From Halonatronum saccharophilum DSM 13868 (lineage in GTDB: Bacteria > Bacillota > Halanaerobiia > Halobacteroidales > Halobacteroidaceae): DNA of 64,000 nucleotides. The notes beneath the pieces were generated by a model, which was given only the letters and a program-made list of their open reading frames with translations, ran no database searches and had not been told where the DNA came from. The position numbers and the translations under genes were made by a program. Of this stretch, positions 49,810 through 58,046 are shown piece after piece (positions within the stretch are counted from its first letter, which is position 1; every line of letters begins with the position of its first letter). Where the stretch lies: contig NZ_KI912097.1 in NCBI RefSeq assembly GCF_000517025.1, forward strand, positions 509,496 through 573,495, in the 5' to 3' direction.

Positions 49810-51003
49810 ATGAGTAGATTAGTTGGATTTTTAGGATTATTCGTATTTTTAGGAATAGCTTATTTATTATCAGAGGATAAGAAGGCTGTTAATAAGAGGA
49901 CTGTAGCTGGTGGAATCATATTACAACTTGTATTTGCTTTTATTATTCTTGGAACTTCAGTTGGTAGGAATCTTTTTCAATGGACGAGTGATTTCATTGC
50001 AACTATTTTAGAATTTGCATCAGCAGGTGCTGAATTTGTATTTGGAGAAGCTTTAATGGGGGTAGGGTTTAGCTTTGCTATGATGGTATTACCTACAATC
50101 ATCTTCTTCTCATCTTTGATGTCTGTTCTATATTACCTAGGAATTATCCAAAAGGTAGTAGAAGGAATGGCTAAAGTTATGAAGAAGGCTATGGGATTAA
50201 GTGGTGCTGAGTCTTTATCAGCAGCAGCTAATGTTTTTGTTGGTCAAACCGAAGCTCCTTTAGTTGTTAAGAAGTATATACCAACAATGACCAGATCTGA
50301 AGTTATGGCTATGATGACTGGTGGTATGGCTACAGTAGCTGGTGGTGTTTTAGCTGGATTTGTTGGTATGGGAATTGACCCAGGTTATCTTCTAGCAGCA
50401 AGTATAATGTCTGCTCCAGCATCTTTAGTTATGGCTAAGATAATGATACCAGAGACTGAAGAATCAGTAACTGCTGGTGGTGTAGATATCGATATTGAAG
50501 TTGATAGCGCTAATGTTATTGATGCAGCAGCAGCAGGAGCTAGTGAAGGTATGACACTTGCTTTAAATGTAGCAGCTATGTTAATTGCTTTTGTAGCTTT
50601 AATTGCTTTAATTAACTATCCATTAAGCTTAGTTGGGACTAGTTTAGAAGCTATATTAGGATATGTATTCTCTCCATTGGCTTATCTAATGGGAGCTAGT
50701 TGGGCTGAAGCTACTGAGTTAGGAACTCTATTAGGTCAAAAGATGGCTATTAATGAGTTTGTTGCTTATGCTACATTATCAGAATTTATTGCTGAAGAAG
50801 CTCTATCGCCTAAGGGCCAAATGATTGCTACTTTCGCTTTATGTGGATTCGCTAACTTCGCTTCAATTGCAATTCAAATTGGAGGTATTGGCCCACTAGC
50901 AGGAAAGAATAAGCAAATGGTTGCTTCATTAGGTGTTAAAGCTCTAATTGCTGGTACTTTAGCAACTTATACTACAGCTACTATTGCTGGTATCTTTATG
51001 TAA
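49810..51003 (+). CDS. nupC: Concentrative nucleoside transporter
   Basis: 397-residue CNT-family symporter with about 10-12 membrane segments. Family marks: GRNLFQWTSDFIATIL, FGEALMGVGFSFAMMVLP, VFVGQTEAPLVVKKYI (nucleoside site), MTGGMATVAGGVLAGFVGMG, GQKMAINEFVAY and CGFANFASIAIQIGGIGPLA. AGAGGGGTTAT precedes ATG 49810. It imports the products of the secreted nucleotidases further along. Confidence 0.95.
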   Translation: MSRLVGFLGLFVFLGIAYLLSEDKKAVNKRTVAGGIILQLVFAFIILGTSVGRNLFQWTSDFIATILEFASAGAEFVFGEALMGVGFSFAMMVLPTIIFFSSLMSVLYYLGIIQKVVEGMAKVMKKAMGLSGAESLSAAANVFVGQTEAPLVVKKYIPTMTRSEVMAMMTGGMATVAGGVLAGFVGMGIDPGYLLAASIMSAPASLVMAKIMIPETEESVTAGGVDIDIEVDSANVIDAAAAGASEGMTLALNVAAMLIAFVALIALINYPLSLVGTSLEAILGYVFSPLAYLMGASWAEATELGTLLGQKMAINEFVAYATLSEFIAEEALSPKGQMIATFALCGFANFASIAIQIGGIGPLAGKNKQMVASLGVKALIAGTLATYTTATIAGIFM

Positions 51004-51094
51004 TAATTTGAGTAACACCATTCTAATTAAAATATACTTCAATAATGTATTTTATATTAGGCTTTTAATAAGAAAGACTATAAGACTATAAGAG

Positions 51095-51140
51095 AAAGAG
51101 GACCTATATAGCTTTTTAAAAGCAGTAGGTTCTCTTTTTG
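51095..51140 (+). terminator. Terminator of nupC
   Basis: AAAGAGGACCTA / TAGGTTCTCTTT stem (one G-T) with an A+T loop and TTTTTG tail. Confidence 0.85.
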
Positions 51141-51232
51141 ATATCAAGTAAAAAGATGTAAAATAAAGACTTAATTAAAAAAGAAGGAAGATTTAGTAGG
51201 GTTTATTTAGATTATTCTACTGAACATAAATT

Positions 51233-51622
51233 ATGCAAGAGAAATTGATTGAGAAAGTAAAGGGAGCTAGAGAGATTGCTTATGTGCCTTACTCTAATTT
51301 TAAGGTAGGTGTTGCTTTATTGACAGAGGAGGGTGATATCTATATAGGTTGTAATCTAGAAAATTGATCTCATAGGCTGACCAACTGTGCTGAAAGAACA
51401 GCTATTTTTAAAACTATATCAGAAGGGAAGAAGAATTTTAAGACTATTGCCATTATAGCAGATACAGAAAGAGCTTGTTCTCTTTGTGGAGCCTGTTGAC
51501 AGGTTATCTTAGAATTTGGGGAGGATATAGAAGTTATTATGGCTAATTTGAAGAGTGATGTAGTCACCAAGAGTTCAAGTGAATTACTATTGGGTGGCTT
51601 TACTAACGAGGACTTTGACTAA
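51233..51622 (+). pseudogene. cdd: Cytidine deaminase copy with two in-frame TGA codons
   Basis: Same 129-codon length as the intact cdd at 61183 and aligned end to end without gaps. TGA at 51365-51367 replaces Ser45, and TGA at 51497-51499 replaces Arg89 directly after the zinc CGAC motif. There is no ribosome site before ATG 51233. The rest, including the zinc cysteines and CAERT glutamate, is well kept, so inactivation is fairly recent. A selenocysteine reading is unlikely. Confidence 0.88.
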
Positions 51623-51708
51623 AGTGTAGGACATTTCATATTATTTAATATAATTATCCTTTCAAGGTTTAATAAAGTTAAGCTGATAATTTCAAAGAAC
51701 TATAGTTA

Positions 51709-51757
51709 TGTTAGACTATTAGTCGCCAGATTACTGGTAAGTAGTCGTCTAACAGAA
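51709..51757. repeat. Hairpin with GTTAGAC / GTCTAAC arms
   Basis: GTTAGAC ... GTCTAAC flank an inner TATTAGTCGCCAG / TGGTAAGTAGTCG imperfect stem. The arms equal half of the GTYAGACGTCTGAC palindrome; may be coincidence. Confidence 0.4.
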
Positions 51758-51964
51758 AAAAGAGTATCTGTTTTTGGGGGAATAGAAGTATTTGAAACCT
51801 TAAGGTATTAAAGTTAATAAACTAGAGAGAATCATTATAATTTGGGTCTCTGTTAATTGTTGTGCAAAAAAATCTTGTTCAAATTAATTAATCATATAGA
51901 ATTTTTAATGTACCTTAACTTAAGTCATATTCTTCTAAGTGAACTTATTTATTATAACAATTCC

Positions 51965-52060
51965 TACCTCACCCTAATCCCTACGGGGAATAAACTTCAA
52001 TTCCCCTTCGTACAAAACCCGCCTCTTCTGCTCTAGGAGAGGGGACTAGGGGGTGAGGTA
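51965..52060. repeat. Small palindromic (MITE-like) repeat
   Basis: TACCTCACCCTAATCCC at one end and the near-complement GGACTAGGGGGTGAGGTA at the other. Inside, GGGGAAT / AATTCCCC and CTCTTCTGCTC-TAGGAGAGGG stems. Non-coding. Confidence 0.65.
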
Positions 52061-52069
52061 TGAAGCTTT

Positions 52070-52275
52070 GATTAACTTACTATTAGAAACTCTTTGATAC
52101 CATTGGTTTAATGCAGCTGTTGCTTCATCTATATTATCTAATTTTAAGAAGTCTCTAAACTCTTCTTTGAGTTTCCAAGTTCTTTTAGTTTTGAACTTAG
52201 CTTAAATAAAGCTAGTAGCTTATTATGTTCTTCATCTTTTAAATATTCACCACTAAACTAGTCGATTTAGCATTT
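52070..52275 (-). pseudogene. ISL3-type transposase fragment
   Basis: Minus strand reads DEEHNKLLALFKLSS, then after a frameshift WKLKEEFRDFLKLDN and DEATAALNQWYQRVSNSKL. This is the pattern preceding the last catalytic region of ISL3-like transposases. Neither ends nor catalytic core remain. Confidence 0.55.
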
Positions 52276-52329
52276 TTTAAGTTAGATGTTTTTTCTTCAA
52301 TCATTGGACTTGCTTGTTTTTTTACTGCA

Positions 52330-52498
52330 TTATCAATATGAAAATATAAATAGAATGATTAGAAGATTTTTATCTAAGGGATCTAGTTTTAAAGATTTAA
52401 CAAGAAATATAGTGAAAAAGATACAAAAGTTTATAATTAAATATCCCTCTGGAATATTTAATTATAAAACAGCAAATGAATTATTTGAGACAAGGTGA
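52330..52498 (+). pseudogene. IS30-type transposase C-terminal fragment
   Basis: ENINRMIRRFLSKGSSFKDL followed by INKYPSG-like IIKYPSGIFNYKTANELFE and stop. Family IS30 transposases end in this way. N-terminus and inverted repeats are absent. Confidence 0.65.
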
Positions 52499-52569
52499 TT
52501 TTAAAGGTGCAGAAGGTACAGGTGAATAATAAATCGTGCATTTTAACTTGTAAATCACCTAAAAAATCT

Positions 52570-52673
52570 TGAAATCAGAACTAAGCTATGTTATAATTAG
52601 ATTATAATATAAATAAGACTAAAAGAAAAGGTACAAGTGTTTAATTTTTTCTATTAATCGTCAGACGTCTGTC
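52570..52673 (+). promoter_or_regulatory. Nucleotidase-1 promoter and palindrome site b
   Basis: TTGAAA (52569-52574), 17-nt spacer, extended -10 TGTTATAAT (TATAAT 52592-52597). The palindrome GTCAGACGTCTGTC lies at 52660-52673, 62 nt after the -10 box, behind an AGAAAA ... TTTTTTCT pairing. Confidence 0.65.
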
Positions 52674-52838
52674 TGGAAAATTTTCAAAGTTACATAGCTT
52701 TTATTAATAGAGAGTCCAATAAGTTAGCAGTTTTTTATAAGAAGGAAATAATGAGAAGATGTTCTTTGAAAATTTAAAACTATTATAAGTCATAAGAAAA
52801 TAAGTTATAAGATAATAAATATAAGTAGATAAGAGTAT

Positions 52839-52888
52839 AAGGATTTATTACAACCATCAAAGGGGGTAGTAAATCCTTTTATTTTTTT
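52839..52888 (+). terminator. Leader hairpin / attenuator of nucleotidase 1
   Basis: AAGGATTTATTAC / GTAGTAAATCCTT stem (one mismatch), loop AACCATCAAAGGGG, then TTATTTTTTT. It lies inside the leader, after site b and before site c, so read-through may be regulated. A related hairpin, with other stem bases, occurs at 63377-63408. Confidence 0.65.
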
Positions 52889-52896
52889 CAGAATTC

Positions 52897-53020
52897 GTCA
52901 GACGTCTATCAACATTTAACACTTGGGTTTGATAATGTTAGAGGATCCAAGATTGTGTAAATAGCGACTTACATATAATAGCTTTTAAAGAAAGTTATCT
53001 AGCGATTAGTAGTAAGTCGC
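52897..53020 (+). promoter_or_regulatory. Palindrome site c and leader stem of nucleotidase 1
   Basis: GTCAGACGTCTATC at 52897-52910 (12 of 14 bases). Further on, AGCGACTTAC and GTAAGTCGCT form a perfect 10-bp stem at about 52966-53022. The stretch 51623-53133 contains no gene other than the fragments listed. Confidence 0.55.
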
Positions 53021-53133
53021 TCTATACTCTTTTTAAGGGGGGAGGAAGACAAGAAGGTAAAGAAGCTGATTGTTATTATTTAAGAATTTATCTTTTATCA
53101 ACTAGGGAACTTAAAAATTAAAGGAGGTTTTTT

Positions 53134-56109
53134 ATGAAATCGTTATTTAAGCGCAATAGGTTGTTAGTCTTATCTATATTACTTATAGGAGCATTGGTCT
53201 TAGTAGGTTGTAGTAATAGTGATAATGATTCTGTTACTCCAGACCCATATACTGTTTCTGGTCAGATTGTAGATGTTGACGGGAATGGTGTAGAAGGAGT
53301 AACATTAAATTTCAGTAATATTGATGCAACAGCAATAACTGATGAAGAAGGAAATTGGACTAAGACAGACCTAACAGGTCAAGTTACTATTACTCCTGTC
53401 AAAGAAGGGTTTGTATTTAATCCTAATAATAAGACTGTAGATAATGCTCAAGATGACATAGTATTTGAAATAAGAGAAGAAGATTCTGTTTATGAAGTTG
53501 TATTCTTACACACTAATGATGAGCATGGTGTACTTGAAAACTTCGGTAAAATAGCTTGGCAGAAGCAACAATTTGAAAAAGAATATGATGATGTCTTTCT
53601 AGTTAGTGGTGGAGATATGTTTAGTGGAACTCCAATTGTAGATGAGTATGTAATAAATGAAGAGAATTTAAGAGGAAAACCAATGACTGAACTTATGAAT
53701 ATGGCTGCTTATGATGCAGTAGTAATAGGAAACCATGAATTTGATTATGGTCAACAGAGAGTACAGGATTCTATAGATTCTACTGACTATCCATGGATTT
53801 TAGCTAATATAGAGGTTGATGAAAATGTAGCAACTATGACTCAACCTGATCCGTATGTAATTTTAGAAACTAGCTTTGGAGCAGAGGTTGCGCTTTTAGG
53901 TTTAGTTCAAGTTTCAAGTAGTACTGGATACCCATCTACTTTGATTGACAATTTATATGGATTAAACTTCCCTGATCCTGTTGATACAGCTCTTAATTAT
54001 ACTTATTTAAGAGAGCAAAGTGATATCTTTGTAGGTTTAACCCATATGGGACATGGTTGGGAACAAAGCTTAGCTGAAGAGATGGGAGAACTTGATTTAA
54101 TTATTGGTGGTCACTCTCATACTGTTGTTGATCCACCTGCTGAAGTAAATGATGTTTTAATTGCCCAAGCTGGTGATGATACAAGATACCTAGGTAAAAT
54201 AGTTGTAACTGTAGACGCAGCTACTCATGAAGTTATTGGTCGTCGTGGTGAGTTAATTGATACTGCTACTATTAAGGGTACAATTGATGAAGTAGAAGAT
54301 AAGATTGCTTACTTTGAAGGTCAAGTTGAAGATATCTTTAATAGAGAGATCAATTACCTTGAAACTTCTATTAGTGGTAGGGAAGCTTTAGGAAGCTTAA
54401 TGACCGATGCTATTACTGAATCTACAATTGTAGCAAGTGCATATGATGATAATATTGATTTTGCCTTCCAAAATGGTGGTGGAATTAGAGTTGGTAGTTT
54501 AGATGCAGGACCTTTAACTGTTGGTGAAATTTTCGAGTTAGAGCCATTTGGTAATCATGTAATTGTTTTCGAGATGACAGCTGAGGATATAAGATCATTA
54601 GTTGAGTTCTCTTACAACCGACGTGGTAGTATAGATTTGAGAGTTTCGGGATTACATTATGAGGTTAAAATAAACCAGCTTGGAGCAGGAGTAGGAGCTA
54701 ACCTATATGATTATGATGGTAATGAATTAGGTGAAGATAAGGTTTATAATGTTGCTTTAACTCAATATGTTGCTACCGCTTACGAATATACTAGTCAAAA
54801 TGACGGAGTAGACACTTATATTAGAGCTAATGATGCTATAATTAGCTTTCTTGAAAATGATATTAGTAGAGAAGAATTAAATACAAGGTATGAAGATGTA
54901 AATCGAGTTAGTACTGTGATAGTTGAAGGTACTGATGGTGGAACTGAAATTGCGGAAACCACTGTCCCATTAACAACTGAAGGAAGTAGGGATGGTTCTG
55001 TTTCAGCAGGAAACTTATTTGCTGATGCAGCTAGAGAAGAGTTAGGTGTTGATATTGGAATTTATCCAGCAGATCAATTTGTAGATAATTCTACAATTGA
55101 TAGTGGGACAATTTATAAAGAAGCATTAGGTCCACTTCTTTATGATAGTTTTAGATTTGATAATAATGTAGTAATTGCTACATTAGATGGAGAGAACCTT
55201 GAAGAAATGATATTGAATCAAGCTGATAGTAACTTCCCGTCAGTAACTCAGATTTCAGGTGCAGAGTATACAGTTATAACTAATTCGTATGATACGGCAC
55301 ATGAGATTAAAGTTTATATTAATGGTGAGCGAGTTAAGGCAGATGGAGAATATACTATTGCTATTAATGATTTTAGATGGAATCATTACAGTAATGGTGT
55401 GGAAGTAATTAAATTTGAGACTAGTGAGCGAACAGAAGAGGAAATTTTGGTAGATTATTTAAAGAATGTTCAAATGGTTGGAGAAGGGCTAGAAGAAGAT
55501 AGAATTACGATAGAGGTGGATAAAAATCTAGATCCACAAGATGAAATTGCTACTACAGAAGTTGACATTACAACTGTTGGAATGCAAGAAGGTTCAATTA
55601 CTGCAGGTAATTTATTAATGGATGCATTTGTTACTCAAATTGAAGAAGCTGAAATAGCACTTTATTCTTTAGGGGATTTAGAGGAAGGTGCTACTATTGA
55701 AGCAGGACCAATCTATGAAGAGTTATTAGATAATATTGCTTTTGAATATACTAATAATGTTACTGTAGTGGCCTTAACTGCAGATGAAATAAGAAATATT
55801 ATTCAAACAAGATATGAATCAAACCATGATGGGCCAAACCAAGTATCTGGTATGAAGTATACGATTAACAATGATGGAGAGGTTACATTAGATATTGATG
55901 TTGAAAAAGATTATTATAATGTTGCTCTAAATTCCTTTATCTGGGATAGAGCTGGATGGGGCGGTTATGCAGGTATTGTAGATAGAGATGATGTTGAGGT
56001 TATAGTTGAAGAGACATCTCGTACAGAAAGAGAGATCTTAATCGATCATCTTAAGGAACTTGGAACTGTAACTGATGAGGTTGAAGAAGAAAGAATTACT
56101 ATTCAGTAA
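53134..56109 (+). CDS. 5'-nucleotidase-family lipoprotein with extra C-terminal repeats
   Basis: 991 residues. Lipobox LVGC (Cys26). About 38-113: carboxypeptidase-regulatory-like beta sandwich (VSGQIVDVDGNGVEGVTLNF). About 120-400: metallophosphatase with HTNDEHG (Asp129, His131), SGGDMFSG, GNHEFDYG and GGHSHT. About 405-600: 5'-nucleotidase substrate domain (NGGGIRVGSLDAGPLTVGEI, GNHVIVFEM). Two further shorter segments (about 605-790 and 800-991) repeat the substrate-domain pattern (ITAGNLLMDA, FRWNHYSNG / FIWDRAGWG) with no catalytic domain. Secreted nucleotide hydrolase anchored by lipid. AAAGGAGGTT precedes ATG 53134. Confidence 0.88.
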   Translation: MKSLFKRNRLLVLSILLIGALVLVGCSNSDNDSVTPDPYTVSGQIVDVDGNGVEGVTLNFSNIDATAITDEEGNWTKTDLTGQVTITPVKEGFVFNPNNKTVDNAQDDIVFEIREEDSVYEVVFLHTNDEHGVLENFGKIAWQKQQFEKEYDDVFLVSGGDMFSGTPIVDEYVINEENLRGKPMTELMNMAAYDAVVIGNHEFDYGQQRVQDSIDSTDYPWILANIEVDENVATMTQPDPYVILETSFGAEVALLGLVQVSSSTGYPSTLIDNLYGLNFPDPVDTALNYTYLREQSDIFVGLTHMGHGWEQSLAEEMGELDLIIGGHSHTVVDPPAEVNDVLIAQAGDDTRYLGKIVVTVDAATHEVIGRRGELIDTATIKGTIDEVEDKIAYFEGQVEDIFNREINYLETSISGREALGSLMTDAITESTIVASAYDDNIDFAFQNGGGIRVGSLDAGPLTVGEIFELEPFGNHVIVFEMTAEDIRSLVEFSYNRRGSIDLRVSGLHYEVKINQLGAGVGANLYDYDGNELGEDKVYNVALTQYVATAYEYTSQNDGVDTYIRANDAIISFLENDISREELNTRYEDVNRVSTVIVEGTDGGTEIAETTVPLTTEGSRDGSVSAGNLFADAAREELGVDIGIYPADQFVDNSTIDSGTIYKEALGPLLYDSFRFDNNVVIATLDGENLEEMILNQADSNFPSVTQISGAEYTVITNSYDTAHEIKVYINGERVKADGEYTIAINDFRWNHYSNGVEVIKFETSERTEEEILVDYLKNVQMVGEGLEEDRITIEVDKNLDPQDEIATTEVDITTVGMQEGSITAGNLLMDAFVTQIEEAEIALYSLGDLEEGATIEAGPIYEELLDNIAFEYTNNVTVVALTADEIRNIIQTRYESNHDGPNQVSGMKYTINNDGEVTLDIDVEKDYYNVALNSFIWDRAGWGGYAGIVDRDDVEVIVEETSRTEREILIDHLKELGTVTDEVEEERITIQ

Positions 56110-56120
56110 TTAAATATTTA

Positions 56121-56155
56121 AATGAGCAGTCTATCTTTAGGCTGCTTATTTTTCA
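56121..56155 (+). terminator. Terminator of nucleotidase 1
   Basis: AATGAGCAG / CTGCTTATT stem, loop TCTATCTTTAGG, tail TTTC. The same AGCAG/CTGCT stem ends nucleotidase 2. Confidence 0.8.
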
Positions 56156-56237
56156 AATTAGTAATAGAAAAAATCTATAAAGGGCTTTAGCCTAAAGAGT
56201 TAAAAGTAAAGATTAGCATAATCTAAGGAGGAAGAGT

Positions 56238-57359
56238 GTGTTTTCTAAAATTATAAAATGGATATTTTTAATTGCTATTATAATCTTAATATCATTTGGA
56301 GCCCAAAATTTCATTCCAGAGTTTGAGCATGGATCGCATTATCAAGATCATGAATATTTTAGAGGTGAAGTTTTGGAGGTTGAAAATCGTACTACTAGAA
56401 CATCAATTAGTCAGCGGGCTAAAGTAAAGGTAACAAGCGGAAGTTATCAAGGAGATAAGGTTTATGTAACAAATCAGTACAGAGAAAATAGCAGACATGC
56501 TGATGTTAAATTAGAAGAAGGAACTAGAGTATTGATGTACTCTTTTTATCAAAGAGAAGATAGAAATGTTGTGTTACATGATATAGTCCGAGATGAAGGG
56601 TTACTTTGGGCAGGAATTATTCTAGGGATAGCCTTACTAGCAATTGGTAAGATTAAAGGTTTAAAAACAATTATTACTTTAGTTATAACATGGTATATAA
56701 TAGTCAAAATAATGTTACCAATGATTTTAGCTGGGTGGTCACCTATACCAGTAGCTACTGGTAGTGCCTTAATCATTATTGCTTTAACTTTAATAATAAT
56801 AGATGGTGTAAGCCCCAAAACTATAGCTGCATTTATTGGTACTGGAGTTGGAGTTTCAGTTGCTGGTTTAATAGCTTATTATATAGGACAAATTACTCAG
56901 ATAACTGGTCTTACTGATGAATTACAAATGTTGACAATGGCAAGAGGAGCATTTAGTGCAAGAGAAGGGACGATTAATATAAGTGGATTATTCTATACTG
57001 GGATTATCATTGGTTCATTGGGGGCAATAGTTGATGTGGGGATGTCAATTGCTTCTAGTGCTACTCAGTTTAAAAAAGCCAATCCTGATATTAGTTTTCA
57101 AGAACTGATGTTCCATTCATTAGAGGTAGGAAGAGATATAATGGGGACTATGTCAAACACTCTAATTTTAGCTTATGTTGGAGGATCCTTACCTATGTTA
57201 TTGTTACTTTTATACCAGAACTTTAGTTGGGTTAGGATAGTTAATATGGATTATGTGGCAGCAGAAATTTTAAATGGGATTGCTGGTTCACTTGGATTAG
57301 TGGTAGCAATACCTGTGACCTCAGTAATAGCTAGTTTATTATTAGGTAGGAAAAATTAA
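56238..57359 (+). CDS. YibE/F-family membrane protein
   Basis: 373 residues from GTG 56238 (AAGGAGGAAGA upstream). Membrane anchor at 7-25, an extracytoplasmic beta domain (about 35-120, GEVLEVENRTTRTSISQRAK), then about seven membrane segments with VSPKTIAAFIGTGVGV and SGLFYTGIIIGSLGAIVDVGMSIASS. This is the YibE/F pattern. Function is unproved. It is followed at 24 nt by a small gene and may share its transcript. Confidence 0.88.
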   Translation: MFSKIIKWIFLIAIIILISFGAQNFIPEFEHGSHYQDHEYFRGEVLEVENRTTRTSISQRAKVKVTSGSYQGDKVYVTNQYRENSRHADVKLEEGTRVLMYSFYQREDRNVVLHDIVRDEGLLWAGIILGIALLAIGKIKGLKTIITLVITWYIIVKIMLPMILAGWSPIPVATGSALIIIALTLIIIDGVSPKTIAAFIGTGVGVSVAGLIAYYIGQITQITGLTDELQMLTMARGAFSAREGTINISGLFYTGIIIGSLGAIVDVGMSIASSATQFKKANPDISFQELMFHSLEVGRDIMGTMSNTLILAYVGGSLPMLLLLLYQNFSWVRIVNMDYVAAEILNGIAGSLGLVVAIPVTSVIASLLLGRKN

Positions 57360-57383
57360 AATTTTTAAATCAAGGAGATGCTT

Positions 57384-57593
57384 ATGAAAGTAATAGTTAA
57401 TGAGGAAGAAGTAATTATTTTCCAAAGAGCACATTTAAAAGATGTTATTAGAAAGTATTCCTTGAAAGATTACAAAGAGATAGTAAGGGGGAACAAATAT
57501 GTTGTAGATATGTATGGGAATCAGGTAATGTTAAGTGGAGCAGTATCTGAAGGAGAGTCTTTTACTATTATTGATAAAGCTGATGAAAAATAA
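57384..57593 (+). CDS. Small beta-grasp-like protein downstream of YibE/F
   Basis: 69 residues from ATG 57384 (CAAGGAGATG at good distance). KVIVNEEEVIIFQRAHLKDV, YVVDMYGNQVMLSGAVSEGESFTII follows the strand order of ThiS/MoaD-like or SLBB-like beta-grasp domains, but there is no C-terminal Gly-Gly. A ligand or protein-binding role is possible. Family not identified with certainty. Confidence 0.6.
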   Translation: MKVIVNEEEVIIFQRAHLKDVIRKYSLKDYKEIVRGNKYVVDMYGNQVMLSGAVSEGESFTIIDKADEK

Positions 57594-57751
57594 ACTATTG
57601 GTGAAATTAAAATTCAGATAAATAGGAAACATTTTAGATATACGATAGAGTTATCAATCAGCAGGAAATTTTAACCAAAGTATTATTATTCACCCTATGA
57701 ATAATAAAAACTGATTAAATCCACAAAAATCATTAAAATAAATTCTATTTT

Positions 57752-57838
57752 ATGTTATAATTTAGCAGTGGTTAGAGATGACAAGAGTATAATATTTCCA
57801 CAAGAAGATTTTTTAATCCTTGTCGTTAGACATCTGAC
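57752..57838 (+). promoter_or_regulatory. Nucleotidase-2 promoter and palindrome site d
   Basis: Extended -10 TATGTTATAAT (TATAAT 57756-57761). GTTAGACATCTGAC at 57825-57838, 63 nt downstream; GACAAG ... CTTGTC pairing just before it. Confidence 0.6.
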
Positions 57839-57892
57839 CCAGAAATTATTAATTTACATCAATAATAAATATAAGATTATAAGTACATTAAG

Positions 57893-57938
57893 AAGCTTAT
57901 TGAAATCAATAAGGGAGTAATAGCTACATTAAAACTCC
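57893..57938 (+). promoter_or_regulatory. Leader hairpin of nucleotidase 2
   Basis: AGCTTATT ... AATAGCT stem with loop GAAATCAATAAGGGAGT. An alternative pairing AAGGGAGT / ACTCCTT (57911-57940) would compete with it. The remainder of 57594-58046 has no reading frame. Confidence 0.45.
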
Positions 57939-58046
57939 TTTGAAAGAATTATTGGAGATATTAATATTTGAGTTTAAGCTTAAATATTAGTATAAATTAA
58001 AAATAGGTTATTAACCTAAACTTTAAAAAAATAAAGGGGGAAAATT

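Noticed and set aside
51233..51622. Selenocysteine-containing cytidine deaminase
   Set aside because: The replaced residues are Ser and Arg, there is no ribosome site, and I see no clear hairpin after either TGA; kept as pseudogene.
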